A stretch of DNA of 64,000 nucleotides, from NCBI RefSeq assembly GCF_004365355.1, contig NZ_SODP01000001.1, positions 1,681,473 through 1,745,472 on the forward strand, given 5' to 3'. This DNA comes from Kribbella pratensis. GTDB taxonomy: Bacteria; Actinomycetota; Actinomycetes; Propionibacteriales; Kribbellaceae. The notes beneath the pieces were generated by a model that saw nothing but the letters and a program-made list of their open reading frames with translations, was not told the origin of the DNA and searched no databases. Position numbers and translations under genes: made by a program. Shown in pieces: positions 41,946-51,058 of this stretch (position 1 is its first letter; the number at the start of each line of letters is the position of its first letter).

Positions 41946-44104
41946 TGCTCGTCCCCGACCGCTACGTGTCGTCGCATGAAGATCGTCGTACCTTCCGGAT
42001 CGCTGTCGATGTCCACCGAGTCCGACAGCCCGTGGATCAGTGCCAGGCCCAAGCCGCCGCCGCGGTCGGCCGGGAGCCGCCACTGACCGTTGTCGCGCAC
42101 GGTCAGCTCGACCGAGCCGTCCACCAGCCGCGCCTCGATGTGCATGTCGCCCGGTGAGGCGCCGTACGCGTGGCGTACGACGTTGCTGCACGCCTCCCCG
42201 CAGGCGATCGCGATCTCCCCGGCATCCTGCGCATTGACACCCGACTCGCGGAGCCAGCGACGCAAGGCGTGCCGGACCTGGAAGAGCATGTGCGCCTCGG
42301 CGGGTACGTCGAGTGACAGCGGCGCTCCGGCCAGCGCCAGAGGTCTGAGCGCGATCAGTGCGATGTCGTCGGCCACCTTGCCCGTCTCCGCCAGGGCCGA
42401 GAGCAGATGGTCGCAGAGCGCCTCGAGGTCGGGCCATTCGGAGTCGCGCGCCTCGGCGAGCAGCCGATCGAGGCCGTTCTGGATCGACAGCGTGCGCTTC
42501 TCGACGAGCCCGTCGGTGTAGAGCAGCAGAGTCGCGCCGGGCGGCAGTCGGTGCGTTGCTTCGGCATAGTCCCAGTGCGCTAGTACGCCGAGTGGTGGCG
42601 CCAGCCCACCGTCGAGGTACTGCGTGCTCCCGTCGTCGATCAGGAGAGCCGGCGGATGCCCGGCGTTCGCGAACCGCACGGTGCCGGTGTCCGGGTCGTA
42701 CAAGACGTACAGCAGCGTCACCATCTCGGCCATCGGCAGCTCGCGGGCCAACTCGTGCAGTCTGCTCATCACCGCCACCGGAGACGGATCGTGGATGGCG
42801 TATGCCCGCACCGCCATCCGCAGCTGGGTCATCGCGGCCGCGGCCTGGAGACCGTGGCCGGCAACATCACCGATGACGAGACCTATCAGGCCGGCGCGCA
42901 GCTGGATCACGTCGTACCAATCGCCGCCGACATGCAGGTCGGCGGTCGCCGGGACGTAGCGGGCGGCCACGACCAGGCCGGGGATCTCGGGCATCCGGTC
43001 CGGGAGCAGGCTGCGCTGGAGAGTTTCCGCGATCTGGTGCTCCCGACGGGTCCTGGCCTCCTCCCGGGTCAGCTGCTGCTGGGTCTCCTGCCGCTGGTCG
43101 ATCTCGCGACCCAGCCGGTCGTTGGCGGCCTCCAGTTCGGCGGTGCGCTCCTTGACACGCACCTCCAGCTCGGCGGACGCGGCCATCAGCGCACGAGCAA
43201 ACTCGATCCGCTCGGTCACGAGCGCGGCGAGGAAGAACGACGTCAGCGCCACCGTCGCGTTGAAGGCCTGCAGGGTCAGCATCTGCGCCAGCAGCGACTT
43301 ACCCGCGAACGGGCCGAGGTCGCGCGTCGCCGACCAGGTTGCGATCAGTGACGCGGTCAGCGCGGCGGGTGCAGCTCCGCGTAATTGCAGACGCCACGAG
43401 GCCCAGCCCAGTAGCGGCAGCACCAGGAACATCAGGGGTACGTCGATGTGGGTCGTCCACCACACCAGGACGATCGTCAGCGCGAGGATGACGCCGGCCT
43501 CGAGCCAGCGCGCGGCCGACCACCGTTCGAGCTCCCAGAACAGAGGGATGCACAGCAGGAACGGGGTGACGGTGAGAACGCCCATCGCGTCACCGGTCCA
43601 CCAGACCGCCCAGGCGCCGGCCAGTCCATCGGTGCCTTTCGACGTCGTGAGCGTGACGGCGCCGATGGTCGCGCTGATCGTCATGCTCGCCAGCGCACCG
43701 AGGAAGACGATTGCCAGCGCATCACGCAGTCGATCCAGCTGACGACGGAACCCGATGCGCTCCAGCACGATCGCCGCCACCAGCGGTGCAAGCGTGTTGC
43801 CCATTGCGGTCAGAAGCGCGGGAACCGGGCCGGTGCTGATCGGCAGATTCACCGCCAGAGCTGCAAGCGAAACGCCCGGCCACATCCGCCTACCCAGAAT
43901 CAGGAAGGCCGCCAGGGCGATCCCGCTGGGCGGCCACAGCGGCGTGACGTTCCGCTCGACGAGCGAGAGGCTCAGGCCGAGGCGCGCCCCGAGATAGTAG
44001 GCCGCGCCGACCAGGACAACGGCCGCGGCGGTCCGGCCGAGGTCCGCCGGTACGCGCAGCCTGAGTGCCCTCGAGGCCCAAGAAACTCCCGTGCGCCCGG
44101 CCAT
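41942..44104 (-). CDS. MASE1 sensor with PP2C/SpoIIE phosphatase and RsbW-like ATPase domains
   Basis: The 720-residue protein comprises an N-terminal MASE1 membrane sensor (about 25-300, eight helices, ERNVTPLWPPSGIALAAFLI motif), a coiled coil (305-355), a PP2C/SpoIIE domain (GGDWYDVI, VIGDVAGHGLQAA, FANAGHPPALL, LLLYTDGLVE, KVADDIALIALR) and a C-terminal HATPase_c (CGEACSNVVRHAYG, VRDNGQWR, GGLGLALIHGLSD). It thus unites a phosphatase and an anti-sigma-kinase-like module, and probably switches the STAS partner encoded next. Confidence 0.92.
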   Translation of the reverse strand: MAGRTGVSWASRALRLRVPADLGRTAAAVVLVGAAYYLGARLGLSLSLVERNVTPLWPPSGIALAAFLILGRRMWPGVSLAALAVNLPISTGPVPALLTAMGNTLAPLVAAIVLERIGFRRQLDRLRDALAIVFLGALASMTISATIGAVTLTTSKGTDGLAGAWAVWWTGDAMGVLTVTPFLLCIPLFWELERWSAARWLEAGVILALTIVLVWWTTHIDVPLMFLVLPLLGWASWRLQLRGAAPAALTASLIATWSATRDLGPFAGKSLLAQMLTLQAFNATVALTSFFLAALVTERIEFARALMAASAELEVRVKERTAELEAANDRLGREIDQRQETQQQLTREEARTRREHQIAETLQRSLLPDRMPEIPGLVVAARYVPATADLHVGGDWYDVIQLRAGLIGLVIGDVAGHGLQAAAAMTQLRMAVRAYAIHDPSPVAVMSRLHELARELPMAEMVTLLYVLYDPDTGTVRFANAGHPPALLIDDGSTQYLDGGLAPPLGVLAHWDYAEATHRLPPGATLLLYTDGLVEKRTLSIQNGLDRLLAEARDSEWPDLEALCDHLLSALAETGKVADDIALIALRPLALAGAPLSLDVPAEAHMLFQVRHALRRWLRESGVNAQDAGEIAIACGEACSNVVRHAYGASPGDMHIEARLVDGSVELTVRDNGQWRLPADRGGGLGLALIHGLSDSVDIDSDPEGTTIFMRRHVAVGDEQ

Positions 44105-44421
44105 GGCTCTTCTACGGCGTCACTGTCGACACATGTGCGGTGGTTCTAGACACCCTGTCCAACTCTCCGGCCGAGCGCCTCGGCGCTTTAGCTCATGGGA
44201 CGCTGCGGAAGCCGACTACGTCAAGTCATCACCCGGGGCGGCGGCCGCCGAGCGGCTGGAGCCGCGCGGCGAAGACAGTGTTGACGGCTCGAGCCGTGTC
44301 CCACGTCGAGGCCGCCGGTCCGGTCCCAGTAGGTTGCCTAGCGCAACGAACGTGCTGGCGCGCAGTCGGCGCGTCACTAACAGTTGCTTTCGGCATTGAC
44401 GTTTCGCGGTCAGAGGGAGAC
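44105..44421. other. Divergent spacer between phosphatase and LuxR-type gene
   Basis: 317 bp without a gene. The clear element is GTTGCCTAGCGCAAC (44333-44347). CGGCGGCCGCCG-like GC-rich inverted sequence near 44240-44262 may form a hairpin. No other feature is recognised. Confidence 0.5.
44333..44347. promoter_or_regulatory. Palindrome GTTGC-N5-GCAAC (site 2)
   Basis: GTTGCCTAGCGCAAC lies 75 bp before the LuxR-type gene and 229 bp before the divergent phosphatase start. It shares its core, and the following [GT]AACG, with the site at 58278-58292. Confidence 0.5.
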
Positions 44422-45687
44422 GTGACGGCGCGAGCGCAGTACTCTCGATCGGTGGCATCGAGCCGGTCGGGCGCCGGACTGGTCGGGCGGCGAGAGGTGT
44501 GTCAGGTCCTGGACGACCTTGTGGCAGGTGCCAGGGCCGGCCGGAGCGCGGCCTTGGTGCTCCGTGGCGAGGCCGGCATCGGTAAGACCGAGCTGCTGGA
44601 CTACCTGGCCGGGCGTGCCGCCGGGTGCCGGATCGTGCGGGCGGCGGGCATCCAGTCCGAGATGGAACTCTCGTACGCCGGTCTGCACCAGTTGTGCTCG
44701 CCGCTGCTCTCCGGGCTGGATCAGCTGCCGGAACCGCAACGGAATGCGCTCGGTGCAGCCTTCGGTCTTCGCGCGGGGACCGCGCCCGATCCGTTTCTCG
44801 TCGGCCTCGCCGCGCTGACCCTGCTCGCGCACGCCGGTGCGGACCAGCCGCTGGTCTGCCTGGTCGACGACGCGCAGTGGCTCGACCAGGCGTCCTCACT
44901 GACACTGGGGTTCGTCGGCCGGCGACTGCTCGCGGAGTCGGTCGTCCTGGTCCTCGCAGTGCGCGAGCCGGTAGCGCGCGAGTCGTTCGCAGGCGTCCCC
45001 GACCTGACGGTGGACGCGTTGCTCGAGCGCGACTCCCGGAGACTGCTCGACTCGGTCGCGACGGCGCCGCTCGATCGACAGGTCCGCGACCGTATCCTCG
45101 CCGAGGCGCGCGGGAACCCCCTCGCCCTGATCGAGCTGCCGCGCAGATGGACCGCGGCAGAGTTGGCCGGCGGATTCGCCCCGAGCTGGGCGCTCGGCGC
45201 CGAGGCGTGTGCACACGCCCTGCTGAGTCAGGGGACAGCCGCCGAGGACCTGTATCGGGAGGCGATCACCAGACTCGAGCGGACCAGGGTGCGCGTCAAC
45301 CTTGCTCGCGCCCATCTGCTGTACGGCGAGTGGCTTCGCCGCGAGGACCGTCTTGCCGACGCGCGTGAGCAGCTCACGGTCGCCTACGACATGCTGAGCC
45401 GGTTCGGCGCCGAGGCGTTCGCCGAACGTGCCCGGCGTGAGCTCCGAGCGGCTGGGAAGAAGGTTGGCGAGCCCAGTGTCGTGGACCGCCCGACGCTCAC
45501 TGTCCAGGAGGCGCAGGTCGCGCGGCTCGCCGGTGACGGCCTGACCAATCCCGAGATCGGAGCCAGGCTGTTCCTCAGCCCGCACACCGTGGATTGGCAT
45601 CTCCGCAAGGTCTTCTCGAAGCTCGGCATCGCGTCCCGCCGGGAGATCGCGGCCCGGCTTGCCCAGGCTGCCACCGCAGGATCGTGA
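44422..45687 (+). CDS. LuxR-family ATPase regulator with large internal deletion
   Basis: The 421-residue protein has an N-terminal AAA/STAND module (Walker A GEAGIGKT at 49-56, Walker B LVCLVDDAQWLD at 144-155) up to RGNPLALIELPRRWTAAELA near 250. Then, at about residue 253, it jumps directly to the C-terminal SWALGAEACAHALL-type TPR end and the LuxR HTH (LTVQEAQVARLAGDGLTNPE, LSPHTVDWHLRKVFSKLGI). Full-length relatives have about 900 residues; the roughly 450-residue middle is missing, in frame. It could be a constitutive or decoy form, or a relic. GAGGGAG precedes GTG 44422. Confidence 0.8.
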   Translation: MTARAQYSRSVASSRSGAGLVGRREVCQVLDDLVAGARAGRSAALVLRGEAGIGKTELLDYLAGRAAGCRIVRAAGIQSEMELSYAGLHQLCSPLLSGLDQLPEPQRNALGAAFGLRAGTAPDPFLVGLAALTLLAHAGADQPLVCLVDDAQWLDQASSLTLGFVGRRLLAESVVLVLAVREPVARESFAGVPDLTVDALLERDSRRLLDSVATAPLDRQVRDRILAEARGNPLALIELPRRWTAAELAGGFAPSWALGAEACAHALLSQGTAAEDLYREAITRLERTRVRVNLARAHLLYGEWLRREDRLADAREQLTVAYDMLSRFGAEAFAERARRELRAAGKKVGEPSVVDRPTLTVQEAQVARLAGDGLTNPEIGARLFLSPHTVDWHLRKVFSKLGIASRREIAARLAQAATAGS

Positions 45688-45749
45688 GCCCCGCAGCTGT
45701 TTTTGGGTACTAACGGGTAATAGAAGACTCCAAGCGAGGAGGCGGACCG

Positions 45750-47678
45750 GTGACGGCTACGACGCGGCACGTTGGGGAGCGCGAGGCTCGGGAGGTCGCG
45801 GAGGCGGCGCGGGAGAGCGAGTGGACCCGGCCGAGTTTCGCCAAGAGGCTGTACCTCGGGGACTTCGACCTGTCCCTGATCCATCCGCAACCGCACGCCG
45901 TCGCGGCCGACGACGCGGTCCGCGGCGAGGAGTTCATCGCCCGGTTGGCGGCGTACTGCGAGACGCTCGACGGGCTGCTGATCGAGCGGGAGGCCAAGAT
46001 CCCGGACGAGTACCTGCGCGGCCTCGCGGAGCTGGGGACGTTCGGCATCAAGATCCCGACCGGGTACGGCGGCCTCGGGCTGCCGATGTCGTACTACGGC
46101 AAGGCGCTGATGCTCGTCGCGTCGGTGCATCCGAGTCTGAGTGCGCTCGTCTCGGCGCATCAGTCGATCGGTGTTCCGGAGCCGGTGAAGATGTTCGGGA
46201 CCGACGAGCAGAAGCAGCGGTTCCTGCCCCGCTGCGCTGCCGGCGCGGTGACGGCGTTCCTGCTCACGGAGCCCGATGTGGGTTCGGATCCGGCCCGGCT
46301 GGCGTCGACCGCTACGCCGACCGACGACGGTACGGCGTACCTCCTGGACGGAGTGAAGCTCTGGACGACGAACGGCGTCATCGCCGAGCTGGTCGTGGTG
46401 ATGGCACGCGTACCGAAGCATGAAGGCGGACGGGGTGGCATCAGCGCGTTCGTCGTCGAGGCCGACTCGCCGGGGATCACGGTCGAGAACCGCAACGCGT
46501 TCATGGGTTTGCGCGGGATCGAGAACGGCGTGACCCGGTTCCACCAGGTCCGGGTGCCGGCCGAGAACCGGCTGGGCAGGGAGGGCGACGGTCTGCGGAT
46601 CGCCCTGACCACCCTGAACACAGGCCGCTTGTCCATTCCGGCGACCACCACCGCGGCGGCCAAGTGGTGCCTGAAGATCGCACGCGAGTGGTCCGCGGAG
46701 CGCGTCCAATGGGGCCGTCCGATCGGCGCCCACGCTGCCGTGGCCGAGAAGATCTCGTTCATTGCCGCGACCACGTTCGCGCTCGAGGCGGTCCTCGACC
46801 TGTCGGCGAACCTGGCCGATGCGGGAACCAAGGACATTCGGATCGAGGCTGCGCTGGCCAAGATGTGGGCCAGCGAGATGGCCTGGCGGATCGCCGACGA
46901 GCTGGTGCAGATCCGCGGCGGACGCGGGTACGAGACCGCCGACTCGCTGGCGGCCCGCGGCGAGCGCGCCGTACCGGCGGAGCAGATCCTGCGCGATCTG
47001 CGGATCAACCGGATCTTCGAGGGCTCGACCGAGATCATGCATCTGCTGATCGCGCGGGAGGCCGTCGACGCCCACCTGTCCGCGGCCGGCGACCTGGCCT
47101 CACCGGACGCCGACCTGCAGGCCAAGGCGAAGGCCGCGGTGAACGCGAGCGGGTTCTACGCCAAGTGGCTGCCCAAGCTGGCCGTCGGCAAGGGATCGGA
47201 CCCCAGGTCGTACAGCGAGTTCGGGCCACTGGCCAAGCACTTGCGGTACGTCGAGCGCGCGTCGCGCAAGCTCGCGCGACAGACGTTCTACGGGATGGGC
47301 CGCTGGCAGGCGAAGCTTGAGTACCGGCAGGGCTTCCTGGCCAGGATCGTGGACATCGGCGCGGAGCTGTTCGCGATGGCCGCGTCCTGCTCGCGGGCCG
47401 AAACGCTTCGCAAGCAGGACGCGGCCGCAGGCGCGTCGGCGTACGAGCTGGCGGCGGTGTTCTGCGATCAGGCGCGGCTGCGGGTCGATCACCTCTTCGA
47501 GCAGCTGTGGAACAACACCGACGATGACGACCGGCGGCTGGCTCAGCGGGTGCTCGACGGGAAGTACAGCTGGCTCGAGGCCGGCATCGTCGACCCGTCG
47601 GAGGGAACCGGCCCATGGATCGCGCAATGGCAGCCCGGCGAATCGACGGCGGAGAACAAATCACGCCGGTACCGCTAG
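45750..47678 (+). CDS. Acyl-CoA dehydrogenase, long form
   Basis: The 642-residue protein has a standard dehydrogenase core (FLLTEPDVGSDPARLAST, LWTTNGVIAELVVV, IRGGRGYETADSLAARGERA, INRIFEGSTEIMHLLIAREA) plus a C-terminal extension of about 190 residues, helical, containing YGMGRWQAKLEYRQGFLARI. Large dehydrogenases of this kind act on long or unusual acyl-CoAs. GAGGAGG precedes GTG 45750. The sequence GGGTACTAACGGGTAA (45705-45720) just upstream could be a regulatory direct repeat. Confidence 0.92.
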   Translation: MTATTRHVGEREAREVAEAARESEWTRPSFAKRLYLGDFDLSLIHPQPHAVAADDAVRGEEFIARLAAYCETLDGLLIEREAKIPDEYLRGLAELGTFGIKIPTGYGGLGLPMSYYGKALMLVASVHPSLSALVSAHQSIGVPEPVKMFGTDEQKQRFLPRCAAGAVTAFLLTEPDVGSDPARLASTATPTDDGTAYLLDGVKLWTTNGVIAELVVVMARVPKHEGGRGGISAFVVEADSPGITVENRNAFMGLRGIENGVTRFHQVRVPAENRLGREGDGLRIALTTLNTGRLSIPATTTAAAKWCLKIAREWSAERVQWGRPIGAHAAVAEKISFIAATTFALEAVLDLSANLADAGTKDIRIEAALAKMWASEMAWRIADELVQIRGGRGYETADSLAARGERAVPAEQILRDLRINRIFEGSTEIMHLLIAREAVDAHLSAAGDLASPDADLQAKAKAAVNASGFYAKWLPKLAVGKGSDPRSYSEFGPLAKHLRYVERASRKLARQTFYGMGRWQAKLEYRQGFLARIVDIGAELFAMAASCSRAETLRKQDAAAGASAYELAAVFCDQARLRVDHLFEQLWNNTDDDDRRLAQRVLDGKYSWLEAGIVDPSEGTGPWIAQWQPGESTAENKSRRYR

Positions 47679-47695
47679 CTGGTAGCGATCGCGCG

Positions 47696-48175
47696 TCAAT
47701 CGGCCGGTGCGTGCGCCGCGTCGAGGCGTTCGAACGGGGTTGGGCCGCTCTGGGTTTTGGGCGGAGCGCCTAGGTGGCGCGTGCGGAGGTCGTCCATCAG
47801 GTCTTCGATGAAGGGCGGGCCTTGGTCGTGCATGAACTGCTGGCGGGCGTGGAGTTCGTTGGCGGCTGGGCGCCAGGTGAGGGACCAGTTGCCTAGGGCA
47901 TCGAGGATGGGAAGGGTCTGGATCCCGGCTTCGGTGAGGCTGTACTGCGCTCGCTGGCCGCGGGCCGCCGTGCCGCGGCTGAGGAGACCGGCTTCGACCA
48001 GGCGGACCAGGCGGTCGGCGAGGATGTTCGAGGCGATGCCTTCAGGCGAGCCGGTGAGCAGCGCCCGGAAGTAGCGGCGGTCGCTGAAGATGACGTCGCG
48101 CAGTACGAGCAACGACCAGCGATCGCCCAGTACCTCGACGGCGGCGTTGATCGGACAGTCTGATCGTGGTTCCAC
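47696..48175 (-). CDS. HxlR family transcriptional regulator
   Basis: The 159-residue protein has the HxlR start SDCPINAAVEVLGDRWSLLV, LRDVIFSDRRYFRALL, a winged HTH (GIASNILADRLVRLVEAGLL) and a C-terminal extension of about 50 residues. GTG 48175 follows AAGGAGGA. A 25-bp near-perfect palindrome lies between it and the divergent reductase gene. Confidence 0.9.
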   Translation of the reverse strand: MEPRSDCPINAAVEVLGDRWSLLVLRDVIFSDRRYFRALLTGSPEGIASNILADRLVRLVEAGLLSRGTAARGQRAQYSLTEAGIQTLPILDALGNWSLTWRPAANELHARQQFMHDQGPPFIEDLMDDLRTRHLGAPPKTQSGPTPFERLDAAHAPAD

Positions 48176-48209
48176 GACTCCTCCTTGACAGCTCCGGGCA
48201 TCGCCATAA

Positions 48210-48234
48210 TAGTGATTGCAGATTGCAAGCACTA
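48210..48234. promoter_or_regulatory. HxlR operator, 25-bp palindrome
   Basis: Arms TAGTGATTGCA (48210-48220) and TGCAAGCACTA (48224-48234) mirror each other with one mismatch per arm. The site occupies the 75-bp spacer between the HxlR start (48175) and the DHFR-like gene (48251), so it probably governs both. Confidence 0.65.
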
Positions 48235-48250
48235 GTCGGAAGGGGGGACG

Positions 48251-48835
48251 ATGGGCCAGTTCGTGTATGCGATGAACGTGTCCCTCGACCTGCGGATCGA
48301 GCAGGTACCCGGGGACAACGGCGCGGGCGAGTGGCTGCGCATCGACGAGGAACTGCACCGCGAGGCCAACGCGCGGACGCGGGAGCTCGCGATGATCGCC
48401 CACGGACGTGTCATGTACGAGGTGATGGAGGAGTACTGGCCGCGATCGCGCGAGGACGAATCGCTGCCCGATTTCCTCCGTGAGTACGGCGAGATCTGGA
48501 CCGCCATACCCAAGGTGCTCGTCTCGCGGACGCGCCAGACCGCCGATCACAACACCCGGATCATCGGCGGAGACGACGCGATCGAGCAGCTCGCCGTACT
48601 CCGTGCCGAGACCGAAGGCGCGATCGCGGTTGGTGGCGCCACGCTTGCCACCCAACTGCTCCGCGCAGGGCTGCTCGACGAGCTGCTGCTCACGACCCAT
48701 CCCGCGATCCTCGGCTTCGGCCGGCCGCTGTTCGACGATTACGACCTGCCGATCGACCTCGAACTCCTCGATCAGCAAGTGTTCGGATCGGGCGTCACGA
48801 TGAACCGCTACGCGATCCTGAAAGAGGCCGGCTGA
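48251..48835 (+). CDS. Dihydrofolate reductase family (RibD C-terminal-like) protein
   Basis: The 194-residue protein has the DHFR-like/RibD C-terminal fold: MGQFVYAMNVSLDLRIE, GRVMYEVMEEYWP, GAIAVGGATLATQLLRAGLL, ELLLTTHPAILGFGRPLF. It probably reduces a pterin- or pyrimidine-like or other substrate with NADPH. Operon with the MBL-fold gene through a TGATG overlap; regulated by the divergent HxlR. Confidence 0.9.
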   Translation: MGQFVYAMNVSLDLRIEQVPGDNGAGEWLRIDEELHREANARTRELAMIAHGRVMYEVMEEYWPRSREDESLPDFLREYGEIWTAIPKVLVSRTRQTADHNTRIIGGDDAIEQLAVLRAETEGAIAVGGATLATQLLRAGLLDELLLTTHPAILGFGRPLFDDYDLPIDLELLDQQVFGSGVTMNRYAILKEAG

Positions 48836-49641
48836 TGCTGAGGCACGTTGCGAACGTCGTACGCGTCCACCAGAGCGAACCGCTCCAGAACAACACCGTC
48901 GTTGTCAGAGGCAGCGCCGGCGTATTGCTTGTCGATCCCGGCATCACCGGCGACGAAATGGCCTGCCTCGCGAAGGATCTCGCTGGCGAACCCGTCGTGG
49001 CAGGGTTTGCGACGCATCCCCACTGGGATCACGTGCTCTGGTCCGCCGACTTGGGCGAGGCGCCCCGCTACGGGACGGCGCGCTGCGCGGCTGATCTCCA
49101 AGAGTTCCTGTCGAAGGCGGGCTGGAAGTCCGGCATGACCGAGTGGGTGCCACCGGACATTGCCGACGATCTACCGCTCGACCTGTTCGGTCTCATCGCC
49201 GGTCTACTCGCCGGAACCACTCACCTCCCGTGGGACGGCCCACGAATCCGCATCATCGAACACCAGGCCCACGCCCCTGGCCATGCGGCGCTGCTGATCG
49301 AGGAGCACGGCGTATTAGTTGCCGGAGACATGCTTTCCGACGTCCTGATCCCGATGCTCGACACGGACGGCACCGCCGACCCGGTCGACGATTACCTGGC
49401 CGCTTTGCAGCTGTTCGACGACGTGGCCGCCGACGTCCAGGTCGTCGTACCGGGCCACGGATCCGTTGGCGGAGCGGACGAGCTGCGCATCCGGATCGAC
49501 CAGGACCGCGCCTATGTTCAGGCCTTACGCGACAACCAGGAAATCACCGACCCCCGCATCGGCTCCTCCGCCAAGCCCGGCTGGCAATGGGTTACCGACG
49601 TACACACCAACCAACTCCAACGCCTCACAGGCGCTAGCTAA
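48835..49641 (+). CDS. MBL-fold metallohydrolase
   Basis: The 268-residue protein has the metal motif THPHWDHVLW (HxHxDH), a second His in HAPGHAALLIEEHGVLVAGD with its metal-bridging Asp, and VVVPGHGS. Thus it is a di-metal hydrolase. The substrate is unknown. Its start overlaps the previous stop by 1 bp. Confidence 0.9.
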   Translation: MLRHVANVVRVHQSEPLQNNTVVVRGSAGVLLVDPGITGDEMACLAKDLAGEPVVAGFATHPHWDHVLWSADLGEAPRYGTARCAADLQEFLSKAGWKSGMTEWVPPDIADDLPLDLFGLIAGLLAGTTHLPWDGPRIRIIEHQAHAPGHAALLIEEHGVLVAGDMLSDVLIPMLDTDGTADPVDDYLAALQLFDDVAADVQVVVPGHGSVGGADELRIRIDQDRAYVQALRDNQEITDPRIGSSAKPGWQWVTDVHTNQLQRLTGAS

Positions 49642-49651
49642 GCTCCGTGTC

Positions 49652-50290
49652 GTGACTGCGGGGTTCGATGGGTGGCCGAGGGCTGCGTTCGAGGTGTTGT
49701 TGCGGCTTGAGGGGGAGCCTTCGGCTGAGGTGAGGCGGGAGTGTCGGCGGGAGCGGGAAGAGTTGGTTCGGCGGCCGATGATCGGGTTGCTGAACGCGGT
49801 GGCGGACGCGGATCCGGAGTACGAGGATTTTGCGGTCTGGGGGTACGGCGACGTGCTGCTGGATGCGTGGCGGCGGCAGCGGGCCATCGTTCGGCTGGCT
49901 CGGAACGTCGAGCTGGGGGTTCGGTTCGATCTCGACGGGCTCGAGGTCGGCCTGGCGTGGTGGTACGCGCCGTCGGAGCAGATCGAACGCTACCGGGCCG
50001 CGGTAGCGGATCCCGGCTCGGGACCGCGCCTGGTTTCCATCCTGAAGAGCGTGCGACGGGACGGGTTCGCGATCACCGGCGACCTCCTGAAGCGACCGCT
50101 GCGGGGCTATCCCACCGACCACCCACGGGCGGGGTTACTGCGTCACAAGTCCCTCATCGCGACCCGGCCCCTCGGCTGCGAAGACTGGATCCACACCCCG
50201 GCCGCAGCAGATCGAGTACTCGCCACCTTCCACCAGTTGCGCCCGCTCGCACGCTGGCTCGTCAAGAACGTCGCCGGGCCGAGAGCTTGA
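49652..50290 (+). CDS. DUF2461 family protein
   Basis: The 212-residue protein matches DUF2461 (TIGR02453): GFDGWPRAAFEVLLRLEGE, RQRAIVRLARNVELGVRFDL, RRDGFAITGDLLKRPLRGYP, LLRHKSLIATRPLG. The function is unknown. GTG 49652 gives the normal family length; no clear ribosome-binding site is seen. It starts 10 bp after the MBL-fold gene and may belong to the same operon. Confidence 0.85.
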   Translation: MTAGFDGWPRAAFEVLLRLEGEPSAEVRRECRREREELVRRPMIGLLNAVADADPEYEDFAVWGYGDVLLDAWRRQRAIVRLARNVELGVRFDLDGLEVGLAWWYAPSEQIERYRAAVADPGSGPRLVSILKSVRRDGFAITGDLLKRPLRGYPTDHPRAGLLRHKSLIATRPLGCEDWIHTPAAADRVLATFHQLRPLARWLVKNVAGPRA

Positions 50291-50342
50291 CCGCAGGTCT
50301 GGAGGCCATCGTCTGCGCGATGGCCTCCAGGTCCGCGGCGGG

Positions 50343-50927
50343 TCAAGAGACTGCGTGGGCGAGGCGGTTGACGTTCTTCTCGATGGTGCGGCCTTCGCTG
50401 CGGGCGACGAGGGCGGAGACGCCGAAGAAGATGCTGTAGAGGCCGAAGACGATGGCCAGGGAGACGGCGCCGAGGTCCGGGCGGATGAACAGCGCCAGGG
50501 CGAAGACGACGGAGACCAGGCCGCCCAGGATGAACCAGGCACGTTGGCCGGCGCGCTGCCCACTCCGGAACGCCATCGCGATCTCGACCAGACCGGTGAA
50601 CAGTGCCCACCAGCCGATGATGAGGGTCAGTACGAGCGCGGTCGGTCCCGGGTAGACCAGCGCGATGACCCCGGCTGCCAGCGACACCAGGGACAGCAGG
50701 AGGTGGCCGACGACCGACCAGCCGCCGTCACTGCTGAATGCGCGAACCGCGTCCATCACGGCGGCCATGAAGGCGTAGACAGCGAAGAGGATGACGAACG
50801 CGCCGACGGTGATGTTCGGCCAGATGACGGCAACTGCCCCCACCGCGATCGCCAGCAGTCCACGCCACAACAGGGCGTTCGAGATCCGGCTGGTCACCTT
50901 CGAGTCGGTGCTTGTGGTGGTACTCAT
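50343..50927 (-). CDS. HdeD-like (DUF308) membrane protein
   Basis: The 194-residue protein has six transmembrane helices in the DUF308/HdeD repeat pattern (LLAIAVGAVAVIWPNITVGA, LVYPGPTALVLTLIIGWWAL, FIRPDLGAVSLAIVFGLYSI). In E. coli HdeD is linked to acid resistance; here only the fold is certain. Confidence 0.9.
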   Translation of the reverse strand: MSTTTSTDSKVTSRISNALLWRGLLAIAVGAVAVIWPNITVGAFVILFAVYAFMAAVMDAVRAFSSDGGWSVVGHLLLSLVSLAAGVIALVYPGPTALVLTLIIGWWALFTGLVEIAMAFRSGQRAGQRAWFILGGLVSVVFALALFIRPDLGAVSLAIVFGLYSIFFGVSALVARSEGRTIEKNVNRLAHAVS

Positions 50928-51058
50928 GATGCACTCCCTACTCTCGATCTGGTTGCGGTATCAATTGATCCCGCTACCACGAGGCTGGCAGTCGCCGGCC
51001 ACTCTTCGAGCCAGTAGGAGCCCCTGGCCGATCCCCTGGTGAGGAGTAGGGTGCTCGG

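Noticed and set aside
45384..47075. 563-codon minus-strand open frame
   Set aside because: Antisense to the long acyl-CoA dehydrogenase and LuxR-type gene; low-complexity shadow composition.
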